NCBI GenBank assembly: GCA_905202125.1
Contig: CAJKQX010000039.1
Location: forward strand, 1-23,275
Direction of reading: 5' to 3'
DNA length: 23,275 bases
Source: an uncultured Prevotella sp.
GTDB taxonomy: Bacteria > Bacteroidota > Bacteroidia > Bacteroidales > Bacteroidaceae
The notes beneath the pieces are model-generated. The model made no database searches. It was given only the letters and a program-made list of their open reading frames with translations, and was not told the origin of the DNA. Below, piece after piece: positions 16,000-23,275 of the stretch (positions are counted from its first letter, which is position 1; every line of letters begins with the position of its first letter). Position numbers and translations under genes: made by a program.

Positions 16000-17301
16000 T
16001 TATTCGCTTAGCAGGAAACTTTTGAAATCGTCGAAACTGTTTGTCATCTCCACCGATTGTTTGGTGCCCTTCATGAAATCGGCCAATCTTTGTGGAATTT
16101 CCACGGGTGCATTGATGGCGTTTTCTACCGTTTCCTTGAATTTGGCCGGGTGAGCTGTCTCGCAGAAGAAACCTGTCTCGCCTTCTTTCAGCAGATCTTT
16201 CAGCGCTCTGTATCCGCAAGCACCATGTGGATCGAGGATGTATTTGTTCTGCCGGTAGCATTCGGCCATTGTCTCTTTTATTTCCTCGTCTGAATATGTG
16301 GCACCGCTTATGTGCGATGTTACGTTTTCGTGCGAGTCTCCATACAAGTCTATGATTCTAGCGAAATTGCTCGGATCGCCCACGTCCATCGCGTTGGCTA
16401 TTGTCAATGTGCTTCTTCTCGGGTTGTATATTCCTGTTTCCAGATATCTGAAAAAGACGTCATTTGCATTGTTGGCTGCTATGAACCGATGTATCGGCAG
16501 CCCCATTTCGCATCCGAACAGTCCGGCCGTTATGTTTCCTAAATTACCGCTCGGTACGCATGCCACCACTTTGTCGGCCAGACCGGTTTCTTTCAGTCGG
16601 GCATACGCATTGAAATAGTAGAATGCCTGAGGCAGGAAACGAGCCACATTGATGGAGTTTGCCGATGTGAGATACATCTTGTCATTCAGCTCTTTATCCA
16701 TGAATGCCGATTTTACCAATCGTTGACAATCGTCGAATACACCGTCCACCTCGATTGCCGTGATGTTCTGTCCTAATGTCGTGAACTGGCTTTCCTGTAT
16801 GCGGCTTACTTTACCTTTCGGATAAAGCACATACACGTGTACACCGTCCACACCGAGAAATCCGTTTGCCACGGCCGACCCTGTGTCTCCGCTGGTAGCA
16901 ACCAGCACATTGATGCCATCACGCTTCTCTTTCTTCAGAAAATATTGCAGCAATCGCGCCATGAATCGGGCGCCCACATCCTTGAATGCCAATGTGGGAC
17001 CGTGGAACAGTTCCAACGAATAGATATTGTCGCATACTTTCCTTACCGGGCAGTCAAACGCGAGGGTGTCATACACTATGTCGTGCAGCGCGTCTTTGTC
17101 TATGTCTTCGCCAAAGAAGGCCTCTGCCACGTGCAGAGCTATTTCCTGAAACGAGAGTTTGTCGATGTTTTCAAAAAATTCGGACGGCAGTTTGTTTATC
17201 CGTTCCGGCATATACAGTCCGCGATCTTCGGCCAATCCTTTTACCACCGCTTCTTCGAGTGTAGCCATCGAGGCCTTTTTGTTTGTGCTATAATATTTCA
17301 T
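16000..17301 (-). CDS. thrC: Threonine synthase (ThrC)
   Basis: A PLP enzyme that converts O-phosphohomoserine to threonine, the last step of the pathway. Starting at 17301 (MKYYSTNKKASMATLEEAVVKG) it has 433 residues. The PLP lysine is K107 in GPTLAFKDVGARF, and ATSGDTGSAVANGF binds the phosphate. The frame is open to an ATG at 17334 that would overlap the preceding stop (TGATG), adding 11 charged residues (MVDNNKRKDKK). The internal start is preferred because family members begin MKYYSTN and an AGGAAAG precedes it. It is the third gene of the threonine operon. No clear terminator is seen between its stop and the tRNA promoter. Confidence 0.96.
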   Translation of the reverse strand: MKYYSTNKKASMATLEEAVVKGLAEDRGLYMPERINKLPSEFFENIDKLSFQEIALHVAEAFFGEDIDKDALHDIVYDTLAFDCPVRKVCDNIYSLELFHGPTLAFKDVGARFMARLLQYFLKKEKRDGINVLVATSGDTGSAVANGFLGVDGVHVYVLYPKGKVSRIQESQFTTLGQNITAIEVDGVFDDCQRLVKSAFMDKELNDKMYLTSANSINVARFLPQAFYYFNAYARLKETGLADKVVACVPSGNLGNITAGLFGCEMGLPIHRFIAANNANDVFFRYLETGIYNPRRSTLTIANAMDVGDPSNFARIIDLYGDSHENVTSHISGATYSDEEIKETMAECYRQNKYILDPHGACGYRALKDLLKEGETGFFCETAHPAKFKETVENAINAPVEIPQRLADFMKGTKQSVEMTNSFDDFKSFLLSE

Positions 17302-17333
17302 TTTCTTGTCTTTCCTTTTGTTATTGTCGACCA

Positions 17334-18581
17334 TCAGTCAATGGCCATGAATGTCTTGATAAATTCATCCAGTATCAGTGTGCCGAATACTCCATCCCGG
17401 CAAGCCACCTCATCATACGTGTCCACACTGTCCGGTTGTATGCCTTTGTGCCAAATGAGAAACGGTACAGGTTCGTCCATATGCGTACGAATCTCGACAG
17501 GAGTGGGGTGGTCGGGCAATACAGCCATGCAAACAGGTTGGTCGTCCCAGTTTTTTATTTCCTCATAAATGGGTTTCACTATCCGTTTGTCCAGATTCTC
17601 TATTGTTTTGAGTTTCAGGCCTATGTCTCCATCATGCCCCGCTTCATCGCTGGCCTCGATATGCAAGAATACAAAGTCGTGCTCGCGAAGCATATCGAGT
17701 GCGGCCTTAGCCTTGTTTTCATAGTTTGTATCATACATTCCAGTGCATCCATCGGGAGTGATTACATTCAGTCCGGCGTATTTTCCTATGCCCCTTATCA
17801 GGTCTACGGCAGAGATGACATCGCCCTGCTTGATTTGAGGAAACATCTGTTGCAGTGTCTGCATGCGCGGTCTGTATCCTCCGCCCCATGGCCAGATGCT
17901 GTTGGCCGTGAGTTTGCCGAGCGCCGTTCTCTGTTTGTTCAGTTCATGTTCTTCGAGCAGTTGTTGCGATTTCTCAATCAGACTGTTGAGCAGATTGGCC
18001 GTCTCCTGTGCCGTCATCTTGTCTCCATCCTTTTTGTCGGCCCATCCTTCCTCTGGCTTGATCATCAGTTTCCGCCATTCCTTATCGGGATTGTCGTGAG
18101 GCGGCGCGCATACAATGTGCTTGTTTCCGCCTTTTATTATCAGCAGATGTCGATATTGTATGCCGGTGATAAATTTGATTTTATCGTTGCCCAATTTTTG
18201 ATTCAGATATTTTATCAGTTTGTCGCTGTCCTCTGTTGTGAGATGTCCGCCGTGATGATTGATTATCTTTCCATTGCCGAGAGTTATGATATTGCATCTC
18301 AAAGCCAGGTCGTCTGCCTCCATGTCATACCCTATGGACGCTGCTTCGAGAGGTCCACGACCTTCATACACTTTATTCAGATTGTAGCCTAAGATGGCCG
18401 TATTGGCCACTTCGCTGCCCGGTAAGAATCCCTCGGGAATTGTCCGGAGCATGCCGGTACGGCCGTTGCGGGCAAGCATATTCATATATGGTGTTGATGC
18501 ATATTGCAGCAATGTCTTGCCGTCCAAGCTTTCTACGGCGTGGTCTGCCATACCGTCGCCTAATATTATGATGTGTTTCAT
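17334..18581 (-). CDS. apgM: ApgM-type phosphoglycerate mutase family protein, probable homoserine kinase
   Basis: A 415-residue protein of the alkaline phosphatase superfamily, archaeal-type cofactor-independent phosphoglycerate mutase branch. It starts MKHIIILGDGMAD (metal-binding D9). The putative phospho-acceptor S56 lies in LPGSEVANTAILGYN, and HIEASDEAGHDGD and LPDHPTPV carry further metal ligands. It lies 4 bases after thrA and overlaps or abuts thrC, exactly where homoserine kinase is needed, and no GHMP-type thrB is in this operon. The related TIGR02535 family is described, as I recall, as a proposed homoserine kinase. I therefore infer ThrB activity rather than glycolysis, but automated annotation will usually say phosphoglycerate mutase. 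Confidence 0.92.
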   Translation of the reverse strand: MKHIIILGDGMADHAVESLDGKTLLQYASTPYMNMLARNGRTGMLRTIPEGFLPGSEVANTAILGYNLNKVYEGRGPLEAASIGYDMEADDLALRCNIITLGNGKIINHHGGHLTTEDSDKLIKYLNQKLGNDKIKFITGIQYRHLLIIKGGNKHIVCAPPHDNPDKEWRKLMIKPEEGWADKKDGDKMTAQETANLLNSLIEKSQQLLEEHELNKQRTALGKLTANSIWPWGGGYRPRMQTLQQMFPQIKQGDVISAVDLIRGIGKYAGLNVITPDGCTGMYDTNYENKAKAALDMLREHDFVFLHIEASDEAGHDGDIGLKLKTIENLDKRIVKPIYEEIKNWDDQPVCMAVLPDHPTPVEIRTHMDEPVPFLIWHKGIQPDSVDTYDEVACRDGVFGTLILDEFIKTFMAID

Positions 18582-18585
18582 GCTT

Positions 18586-21021
18586 TCAGATATTAGCTAT
18601 CGACATTATGTTTGCAAACACTCCGGCAGCTGTCACGCCCGCACCCGCGCCATATCCCTGTATCATCATGGGATATTCCTTGTAGCGCTCGGTCGTGAGC
18701 AATACGATATTGTTGCTGCCCTCCAGATTGTAGAACGGATGATTGCGGTCTACCTCTCTCAGGGCCACGTTTGTTTTGCCATGTTCCATCGTTGCCACAA
18801 ATCTCCATCGCTGGCCTTGCGCCTCGAGCTTTTGGCGTCGTTGTTCGAAGTCGGCGTCCAGTCTTGAGATGTTTTGCCAGAAATTCTCTTCTGTGCCTTC
18901 AAAGAATTCATCCGGGATGAACAAATGTTTTTCCACATCCTCCTGTTCCACTTTGTATCCGGCCTCTCGCGTTAGGATTACCAGTTTGCGTATGACGTCC
19001 TTGCCGCTTAGGTCTATTCTCGGGTCGGGTTCGCTGTATCCCTCTTCTTTGGCGCGGCGCACGGTCTCTGAGAAAGGCACATCGGCCGATATCTCGTTGA
19101 ATATGAAATTGAGAGTTCCGCTCAACACCGCTTCTATTTTCAATATCTTGTCGCCTGAGTTGCGCAGATCATTGATAGTGCCGATAATCGGGAGTCCGGC
19201 ACCGACGTTGGTCTCAAACAGGAATTTTACACCTCGTGTCAGTGCAGTTTTTTTCAGTTCCAGATAACTGTTGTAGTCGGACGAAGCCGCAATCTTGTTG
19301 GCTGCCACTATCGAGACGTTGTGTTCCAACAGCGGTTTGTACATGTCGGATATCTCTTTGCTCGCAGTGCAGTCCACGAAAACACTGTTGAATATGTTCA
19401 TGCCAGTGATTTCGTCCAATAGTTTGCTGTTGTCGTAGGGCTCGGCGTGGTTCAGTTCGTCACGATAAGTATCGAGATTCAGCCCGTCACGGTTGAACAA
19501 TGCTTTTTTCGAACTGGCTATGCCAACGACGTTCAGTTTGAGTCGGCGCGTCTGTTTCAGTTCCTCGTATTGTTTTTTTATTTGTTCTATGAGTCGTCCG
19601 CCCACTGTTCCGACACCGCAGATGAACAAGTTGAGCACCTTGTATTCCGAGAGGAAGAACGAATCGTGTATCACATTGAGCGATTTGCGCAGGAACCGGC
19701 TGTCCACCACAAACGATATGTTGGTTTCCGATGCACCCTGTGCACACGCGATGACACTTATGCCGCTACGTCCCAGTGTGCCGAACAGCTTGCCGGCGAT
19801 ACCCGGAGTGTGCTTCATGTTTTCGCCCACCACGGCTATGGTGGCCAGCCCGTTCTCGGCATACATCGGGAACATGGCACCGGTCTCAATCTCTTTGGCA
19901 AATTCGTTGTTGAGCACATCGACAGCTTTCTGTGAATCCTCATCGCGCACACCTATTGATGTGGAGTTTTCTGATGATGCCTGAGATACCATAAACACAC
20001 TGATACCATTGTCTGCCAGTGCGGTGAATATGCGACGGTTGACGCCTATCACACCTACCATCGACAGACCGGTCACGGTGATAAGCGTTGTGCCGCCGAT
20101 GCTCGATATGCCCTTGATCGGTTTGCTGTCATTGTTGATTTTGCTTTTGATTATTGTGCCATCGCCATCGGGATTGAAAGTGTTTTTCACTTTTATTGGT
20201 ATGTTTTTCACGCATACCGGATATATCGTTGGAGGATAGATCACCTTTGCACCGAAATTGCAAAGCTCCATTGCTTCGATGTAACTCAGTTGGTTGATTG
20301 TGTATGCAGTCTTTATTACTTTCGGGTCGGCGGTCATGAATCCGTCCACATCCGTCCATATCTCGAGTATCTCGGCATTGAGTGCGGCTGCGATGATGGC
20401 TGCCGTGTAGTCGCTTCCGCCACGTCCCAGGTTGGTGGTCTCGCCCGTGTTTTTGTCAAGACTTATAAAACCCGGCACCAATGCGATGTGTGGCAGATCG
20501 CTGAATGTTTTTCTCACCAGCCGTGCTGTCAGTTCGCTGTCGAGAGTATGTTTCCCGTTTTTGCGTTCGGTCTTAATAAATTCTCTTGAGTCATACCATT
20601 TGGCGCCGCGTATGAGAGTGGCAACTATGTTCGAACTCAGTCTTTCGCCGTAGCTCACTATGGCATCCATAGTCTTCCCGCTCAGGTCGTGTATGAGGAG
20701 AACTCCGAAATAAATGCTTCTCAATTGCTCGAAAAGAGCATCCACCTTATTAAATAAAATTTCGCGCTTTTTGGTGTCGGTGATGATGGTGTCAATCATC
20801 TTGTGGTGTCTGTCCACCATTGCCTCATAACTTTCTTTCCATCGTTCGTCACCTTTCAGAGCCATATTGGCTGTCGCAATGAGACTGTCGGTGATACCTC
20901 CGAGCGCGCTTACAACTACAATAACATTCTGCTGGCACGCCTCTTTCTCTACAATCCGTTTCAGACTGAGAATACTCTCTACGGAACCAACGGATGTTCC
21001 GCCGAATTTCAATACTTTCAT
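18586..21021 (-). CDS. thrA: Bifunctional aspartokinase / homoserine dehydrogenase (ThrA)
   Basis: A fusion enzyme of 811 residues carrying out the first and third steps from aspartate towards threonine. The N-terminal aspartokinase domain shows KFGGTS at 5-10, SYGERLSS near 123-130 and GRGGSDYTA at 199-207. Two ACT regulatory segments follow (about 312-380 and 393-455), with SQASSENS at 346-353 suggesting amino-acid feedback control. The C-terminal homoserine dehydrogenase begins at about 465 with the NAD(P) motif GVGTVG (469-474) and later shows EAVLSGTLNFIFNE. Length compares with about 820 in E. coli ThrA. It is the first gene of the operon; its TGA is 4 bases from the next start. DapL and DapF in this window act on the lysine branch of the same aspartate pathway. 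Confidence 0.97.
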   Translation of the reverse strand: MKVLKFGGTSVGSVESILSLKRIVEKEACQQNVIVVVSALGGITDSLIATANMALKGDERWKESYEAMVDRHHKMIDTIITDTKKREILFNKVDALFEQLRSIYFGVLLIHDLSGKTMDAIVSYGERLSSNIVATLIRGAKWYDSREFIKTERKNGKHTLDSELTARLVRKTFSDLPHIALVPGFISLDKNTGETTNLGRGGSDYTAAIIAAALNAEILEIWTDVDGFMTADPKVIKTAYTINQLSYIEAMELCNFGAKVIYPPTIYPVCVKNIPIKVKNTFNPDGDGTIIKSKINNDSKPIKGISSIGGTTLITVTGLSMVGVIGVNRRIFTALADNGISVFMVSQASSENSTSIGVRDEDSQKAVDVLNNEFAKEIETGAMFPMYAENGLATIAVVGENMKHTPGIAGKLFGTLGRSGISVIACAQGASETNISFVVDSRFLRKSLNVIHDSFFLSEYKVLNLFICGVGTVGGRLIEQIKKQYEELKQTRRLKLNVVGIASSKKALFNRDGLNLDTYRDELNHAEPYDNSKLLDEITGMNIFNSVFVDCTASKEISDMYKPLLEHNVSIVAANKIAASSDYNSYLELKKTALTRGVKFLFETNVGAGLPIIGTINDLRNSGDKILKIEAVLSGTLNFIFNEISADVPFSETVRRAKEEGYSEPDPRIDLSGKDVIRKLVILTREAGYKVEQEDVEKHLFIPDEFFEGTEENFWQNISRLDADFEQRRQKLEAQGQRWRFVATMEHGKTNVALREVDRNHPFYNLEGSNNIVLLTTERYKEYPMMIQGYGAGAGVTAAGVFANIMSIANI

Positions 21022-21194
21022 TTTTCCTTCTTTCTGTTTTTACGCCACTATACAAGAGTGGAGTTGTGAATAAGACTGATACGACCCATGCACTGATGAG
21101 AAAACCTGCGAACGGCCTCAATACGATAGAGGAACATGTCCGCTTTGATTTCGCTACGTCAATACGTCGGTCAATGATGCGAAATGAACGCTTG
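21022..21194 (-). promoter_or_regulatory. Long 5' leader of the thrA operon
   Basis: From the predicted start near 21194 to the ATG is about 170 nt, long for this genome. It contains a 29-codon frame (ATG at 21137, TAG ending 21048) that stops 26 bases before thrA. Its product has three Ile and one Thr, so it is not a classic threonine leader peptide. A small hairpin CCACT/AGTGG (21045-21061) overlaps its stop. A-rich GAAAGAAGGAAAA directly precedes the thrA ATG as ribosome binding site. Regulation by this leader is unproven. Confidence 0.3.
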
Positions 21195-21200
21195 TGGCAG

Positions 21201-21232
21201 CAAAGGTAAAAATAATTATATTAATATCCAAC
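21201..21232 (-). promoter_or_regulatory. Predicted thrA operon promoter
   Basis: On the minus strand GTTG (21232-21229), a 20-bp spacer and TACCTTTG (21208-21201). The -7 box is a full match; the -33 box differs by one base. It lies back-to-back with the -7 box of the divergent dehydrogenase gene. Confidence 0.6.
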
Positions 21233-21250
21233 AAATTGGTTGATAATTGC

Positions 21251-21258
21251 TAATTTTG
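21251..21258 (+). promoter_or_regulatory. Predicted -7 box of the FAD-dependent dehydrogenase gene
   Basis: TAATTTTG followed by CA matches the TAnnTTTG box and gives a leader of about 43 nt. No TTTG lies 19 bp upstream, so the -33 contact is weak. The two divergent -7 boxes are only about 42 bases apart, and the two polymerases would compete for the same DNA. Confidence 0.5.
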
Positions 21259-21307
21259 CATGACATTAAGAAATGATGTGTTGCTTGCCAATTATTGAAT
21301 ATATATC

Positions 21308-22876
21308 ATGACTCAAGAATATCAAATCAGAGTGTTGCCGGTACAGGCCGCTTCCACATCGGCTGTCAAAGAATTTATATCCCGCGACAAGGGCATAGAC
21401 ATCCGCACCATATATGCCGTGCGCATACTAAAGCGCAGCATAGATGCCCGTCAACGCACAGTTTATGTCAACCTCACAGTCCGTGTGTATATCAACGAGA
21501 TGCCTGAGGATGACGAATTTCGTCACACCTGTTATCCCGATGTGTCGGGTGCTTCGGCCGTTGTGGTTGTAGGTGCCGGTCCGGGCGGACTCTTCGCCGC
21601 GCTCAGACTCATAGAACTGGGACTGCGTCCGATAGTCATCGAGCGCGGACGAAATGTGCGTGACCGCAAGACCGACCTCTCCGCCATCACTAAGAATCAG
21701 AAGGTAGACCCCGAAAGTAACTACTGTTTCGGCGAGGGTGGGGCAGGTGCCTATTCGGACGGCAAACTTTATACCCGCTCAAAGAAACGTGGCAATGTGG
21801 ACAAGATATTGAATGTGTTTTGTCAACACGGAGCCTCGACTGCCATTCTCGCCGATGCTCATCCTCACATAGGCACAGACAAGTTGCCGCGTGTCATAGA
21901 GAATATGCGCAACACCATCCTTGCATGTGGCGGCGAGGTGCATTTCCGTACCAAGATGACCGGTCTGATTGTCTGTTCGGACAAGGTGGAAGGTATCGAG
22001 GCAATCGACTCGGATACCGGGCGTGAGATGGTTTTCCACGGACCTGTGATACTTGCGACTGGCCATTCCGCGCGTGATGTGTATAGCCGACTCAATGATA
22101 TGAAAGTTGAGATTGAGCCCAAAGGCATTGCTGTGGGGGTGCGTCTGGAGCATCCGGCCGTTCTGATTGATAGCATACAGTATCACAACAGCAACGGCCG
22201 TGGCAAATATCTGCCCGCTGCCGAATATAGTTTTGTTTCTCAGGTGGATGGTCGCGGCGTATATTCGTTCTGTATGTGTCCGGGTGGTTTTGTTATTCCT
22301 GCAGCCACTGACCATAAGCAGATTGTGGTTAATGGCATGAGTCCCAGCAACCGTGGCACTGCATGGTCCAATAGCGGTATGGTCGTGGAAACGCGTCCGG
22401 AGGATGTGGAGGGTGACGATGTATTGAAGATGATGCGTTTTCAGGAACAACTCGAATTCGCGTGTTGGCAACAGGGCAATATGCGACAGACCGCTCCCGC
22501 TCAGCGCATGGCCGATTTCGTGAACGGACGTCTGTCCTACGATCTGCCCAAGAGCAGTTATGCACCGGGGCTGTTGTCCTCTCCCCTTCATTTCTGGTTG
22601 CCCCAACAGGTGGGCGATAGACTTCGTGAGGGTTTTAAGAAATTTGGTCGTATGAGTCACGGTTTCCTAACTAATGAAGCAATACTAATAGCCGTTGAGA
22701 CACGCACCTCATCGCCTGTTAGGATAATACGCGACCGCGAAACGTTGCAGCACGTGCGTCTGGCAGGTCTCTTCCCTTGTGGCGAAGGTGCGGGATACGC
22801 CGGAGGCATCGTCTCGGCAGGTGTGGACGGCGAGCGTTGTGCAGAAATGTGCGCTCTGTATTTGCACCGATTATAA
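21308..22876 (+). CDS. FAD-dependent dehydrogenase of the COG2509 type
   Basis: A 522-residue flavoprotein with no signal peptide, so cytoplasmic. The N-terminal 75 residues form the small domain seen in this family (VRILKRSIDAR at about 38-48). The Rossmann FAD motif GAGPGG is at 89-94. SNYCFGEGGAGAYSDGKLYTR is the family signature, VILATGHSARDVY and EPKGIAVGVRLEHP follow, and the C-terminus has the second FAD contact LFPCGEGAGYAGGIVSAGVDG. COG2509 proteins are widespread uncharacterised dehydrogenases, and the substrate is unknown. It diverges from thrA with its own -7 box, so a functional tie to threonine synthesis is not implied. RefSeq-style names would be NAD(P)/FAD-dependent oxidoreductase. 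Confidence 0.9.
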   Translation: MTQEYQIRVLPVQAASTSAVKEFISRDKGIDIRTIYAVRILKRSIDARQRTVYVNLTVRVYINEMPEDDEFRHTCYPDVSGASAVVVVGAGPGGLFAALRLIELGLRPIVIERGRNVRDRKTDLSAITKNQKVDPESNYCFGEGGAGAYSDGKLYTRSKKRGNVDKILNVFCQHGASTAILADAHPHIGTDKLPRVIENMRNTILACGGEVHFRTKMTGLIVCSDKVEGIEAIDSDTGREMVFHGPVILATGHSARDVYSRLNDMKVEIEPKGIAVGVRLEHPAVLIDSIQYHNSNGRGKYLPAAEYSFVSQVDGRGVYSFCMCPGGFVIPAATDHKQIVVNGMSPSNRGTAWSNSGMVVETRPEDVEGDDVLKMMRFQEQLEFACWQQGNMRQTAPAQRMADFVNGRLSYDLPKSSYAPGLLSSPLHFWLPQQVGDRLREGFKKFGRMSHGFLTNEAILIAVETRTSSPVRIIRDRETLQHVRLAGLFPCGEGAGYAGGIVSAGVDGERCAEMCALYLHRL

Positions 22877-23142
22877 TCAGGAGAATTGGCCGGAATCTGT
22901 ATAGGAGTGAAATGTTAATTTTGAACTCTGCATACGTCGGGATAATTAAGAATACGCAACTATCTCAGGGGGTAACTGTTAAAATTGCGTCCTGTTTTTG
23001 CTATATTTTCGAGCGAGGTGATTGTTCGGCCGAAATACGCCAAATTTCAACGCTTTGTGTAAATATTTGTATATCAACATGATACGCACTTTGTGTATTA
23101 TCGGAGGCCTCAAAAAACATTGAAAAACCACGAAATAATCCC
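22877..23142. other. Non-coding stretch after the FAD-dependent dehydrogenase
   Basis: No credible gene is seen. No classic terminator follows the stop at 22876. A TAATTTTG (22916-22923) fits a rightward -7 box but has no matching -33 element and no gene after it within the window. A 79-codon leftward frame (23001-23240) runs through the repeat array and reads as low-complexity repeat translation. Confidence 0.5.
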
Positions 23143-23231
23143 CGAAAAGTGCCCGATTTGGGTTCCGAAAGGGGCCCTTTCACCTCCCGAAAGGGTTCCT
23201 TTCGCACTCCAAAAGGGCCACTTTCGCAAAT
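23143..23231. repeat. Tandem array of four palindromic units of about 22 bp
   Basis: Units start at 23143, 23166, 23188 and 23210, lengths 23, 22, 22 and about 22. Three share the plan cRAAAGGGnnCnnTTTCnC: the second has GAAAGGG-g-CCCTTTC, a perfect 15-base palindrome; the third GAAAGG-gtt-CCTTTC; the fourth AAAG/CTTT. The first is a degraded copy starting CGAAAAGTGCCC. A hairpin with GGACGG (23256-23261) and CCGTCT (23268-23273) follows at the window edge. The spacing is two helical turns. Confidence 0.7.
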
Positions 23232-23275
23232 CAAGTGCATGAAAATCGGAAAATCGGACGGTTTTTTCCGTCTGT

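Noticed and set aside
17283..18392. 369-codon plus-strand frame across apgM and the start of thrC
   Set aside because: It is antisense to two confidently identified operon genes and has no family features.
21779..22660. 293-codon minus-strand frame opposite the FAD-dependent dehydrogenase
   Set aside because: It is a shadow of a conserved flavoprotein; the composition is typical of antisense translation.
23143..23231. Possible CRISPR array
   Set aside because: The units abut without unique spacers, are only about 22 bp, and differ from each other. No cas gene is present.
23001..23240. 79-codon minus-strand frame at the right edge
   Set aside because: Most of its first half is a translation of the 22-bp repeats (repeated FR/GPF patterns). 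There is no ribosome binding site.

Overview
The window looks like a chromosomal segment of a Bacteroidales bacterium, most likely in or near Prevotella (Prevotellaceae). The grounds are a type III glutamine synthetase, the divergent P-II plus AmtB pair, the fused aspartokinase/homoserine dehydrogenase followed by an ApgM-type protein and threonine synthase, and several copies of the Bacteroidetes promoter form (TTTG, about 19 bp, TAnnTTTG). Ribosome binding sites are A-rich and mostly lack a Shine-Dalgarno sequence. No taxonomic search was possible, so genus level is an inference.

Region 1 (1-15690) is a nitrogen-assimilation island. gltB and gltD (glutamate synthase) run rightward and end at a terminator. 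Facing them on the minus strand is a run read in the order dapF, dapL, a small outer-membrane beta-barrel gene and glnA (GSIII). It is likely transcribed from a promoter before dapF, with a second clear promoter directly before glnA. From the far side of the dapF promoter, glnK (P-II), amtB and asnB run rightward. Together these genes import ammonium, sense nitrogen status, make glutamine, glutamate and asparagine, and feed glutamate nitrogen into diaminopimelate for cell wall and lysine.

Region 2 (15803-15894) is a tRNA-Ser(CGA) gene on the minus strand. It has a near-ideal promoter, and a strong hairpin separates it from asnB.

Region 3 (16000-21021) is a tight minus-strand threonine operon: thrA, an ApgM-family protein in the place expected for homoserine kinase, and thrC. 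A leader of about 170 nt precedes it. Divergent from it at 21308 is a COG2509-type FAD-dependent dehydrogenase gene. The last 400 bases hold no credible gene but end in a tandem array of four palindromic units of about 22 bp.

The most interesting signals are: (1) an exact 10-11 base word, TCGCAAACTTA, repeated in sense orientation in the 5' regions of glnA, asnB (twice) and gltB, with a looser relative at glnK; (2) the ApgM-type protein as probable homoserine kinase; (3) a GltD that lacks roughly 25-30 residues before its last conserved FAD-binding segment; (4) the 22-bp palindromic array at the right edge. I found no CRISPR array, intact mobile element, phage or defence system.
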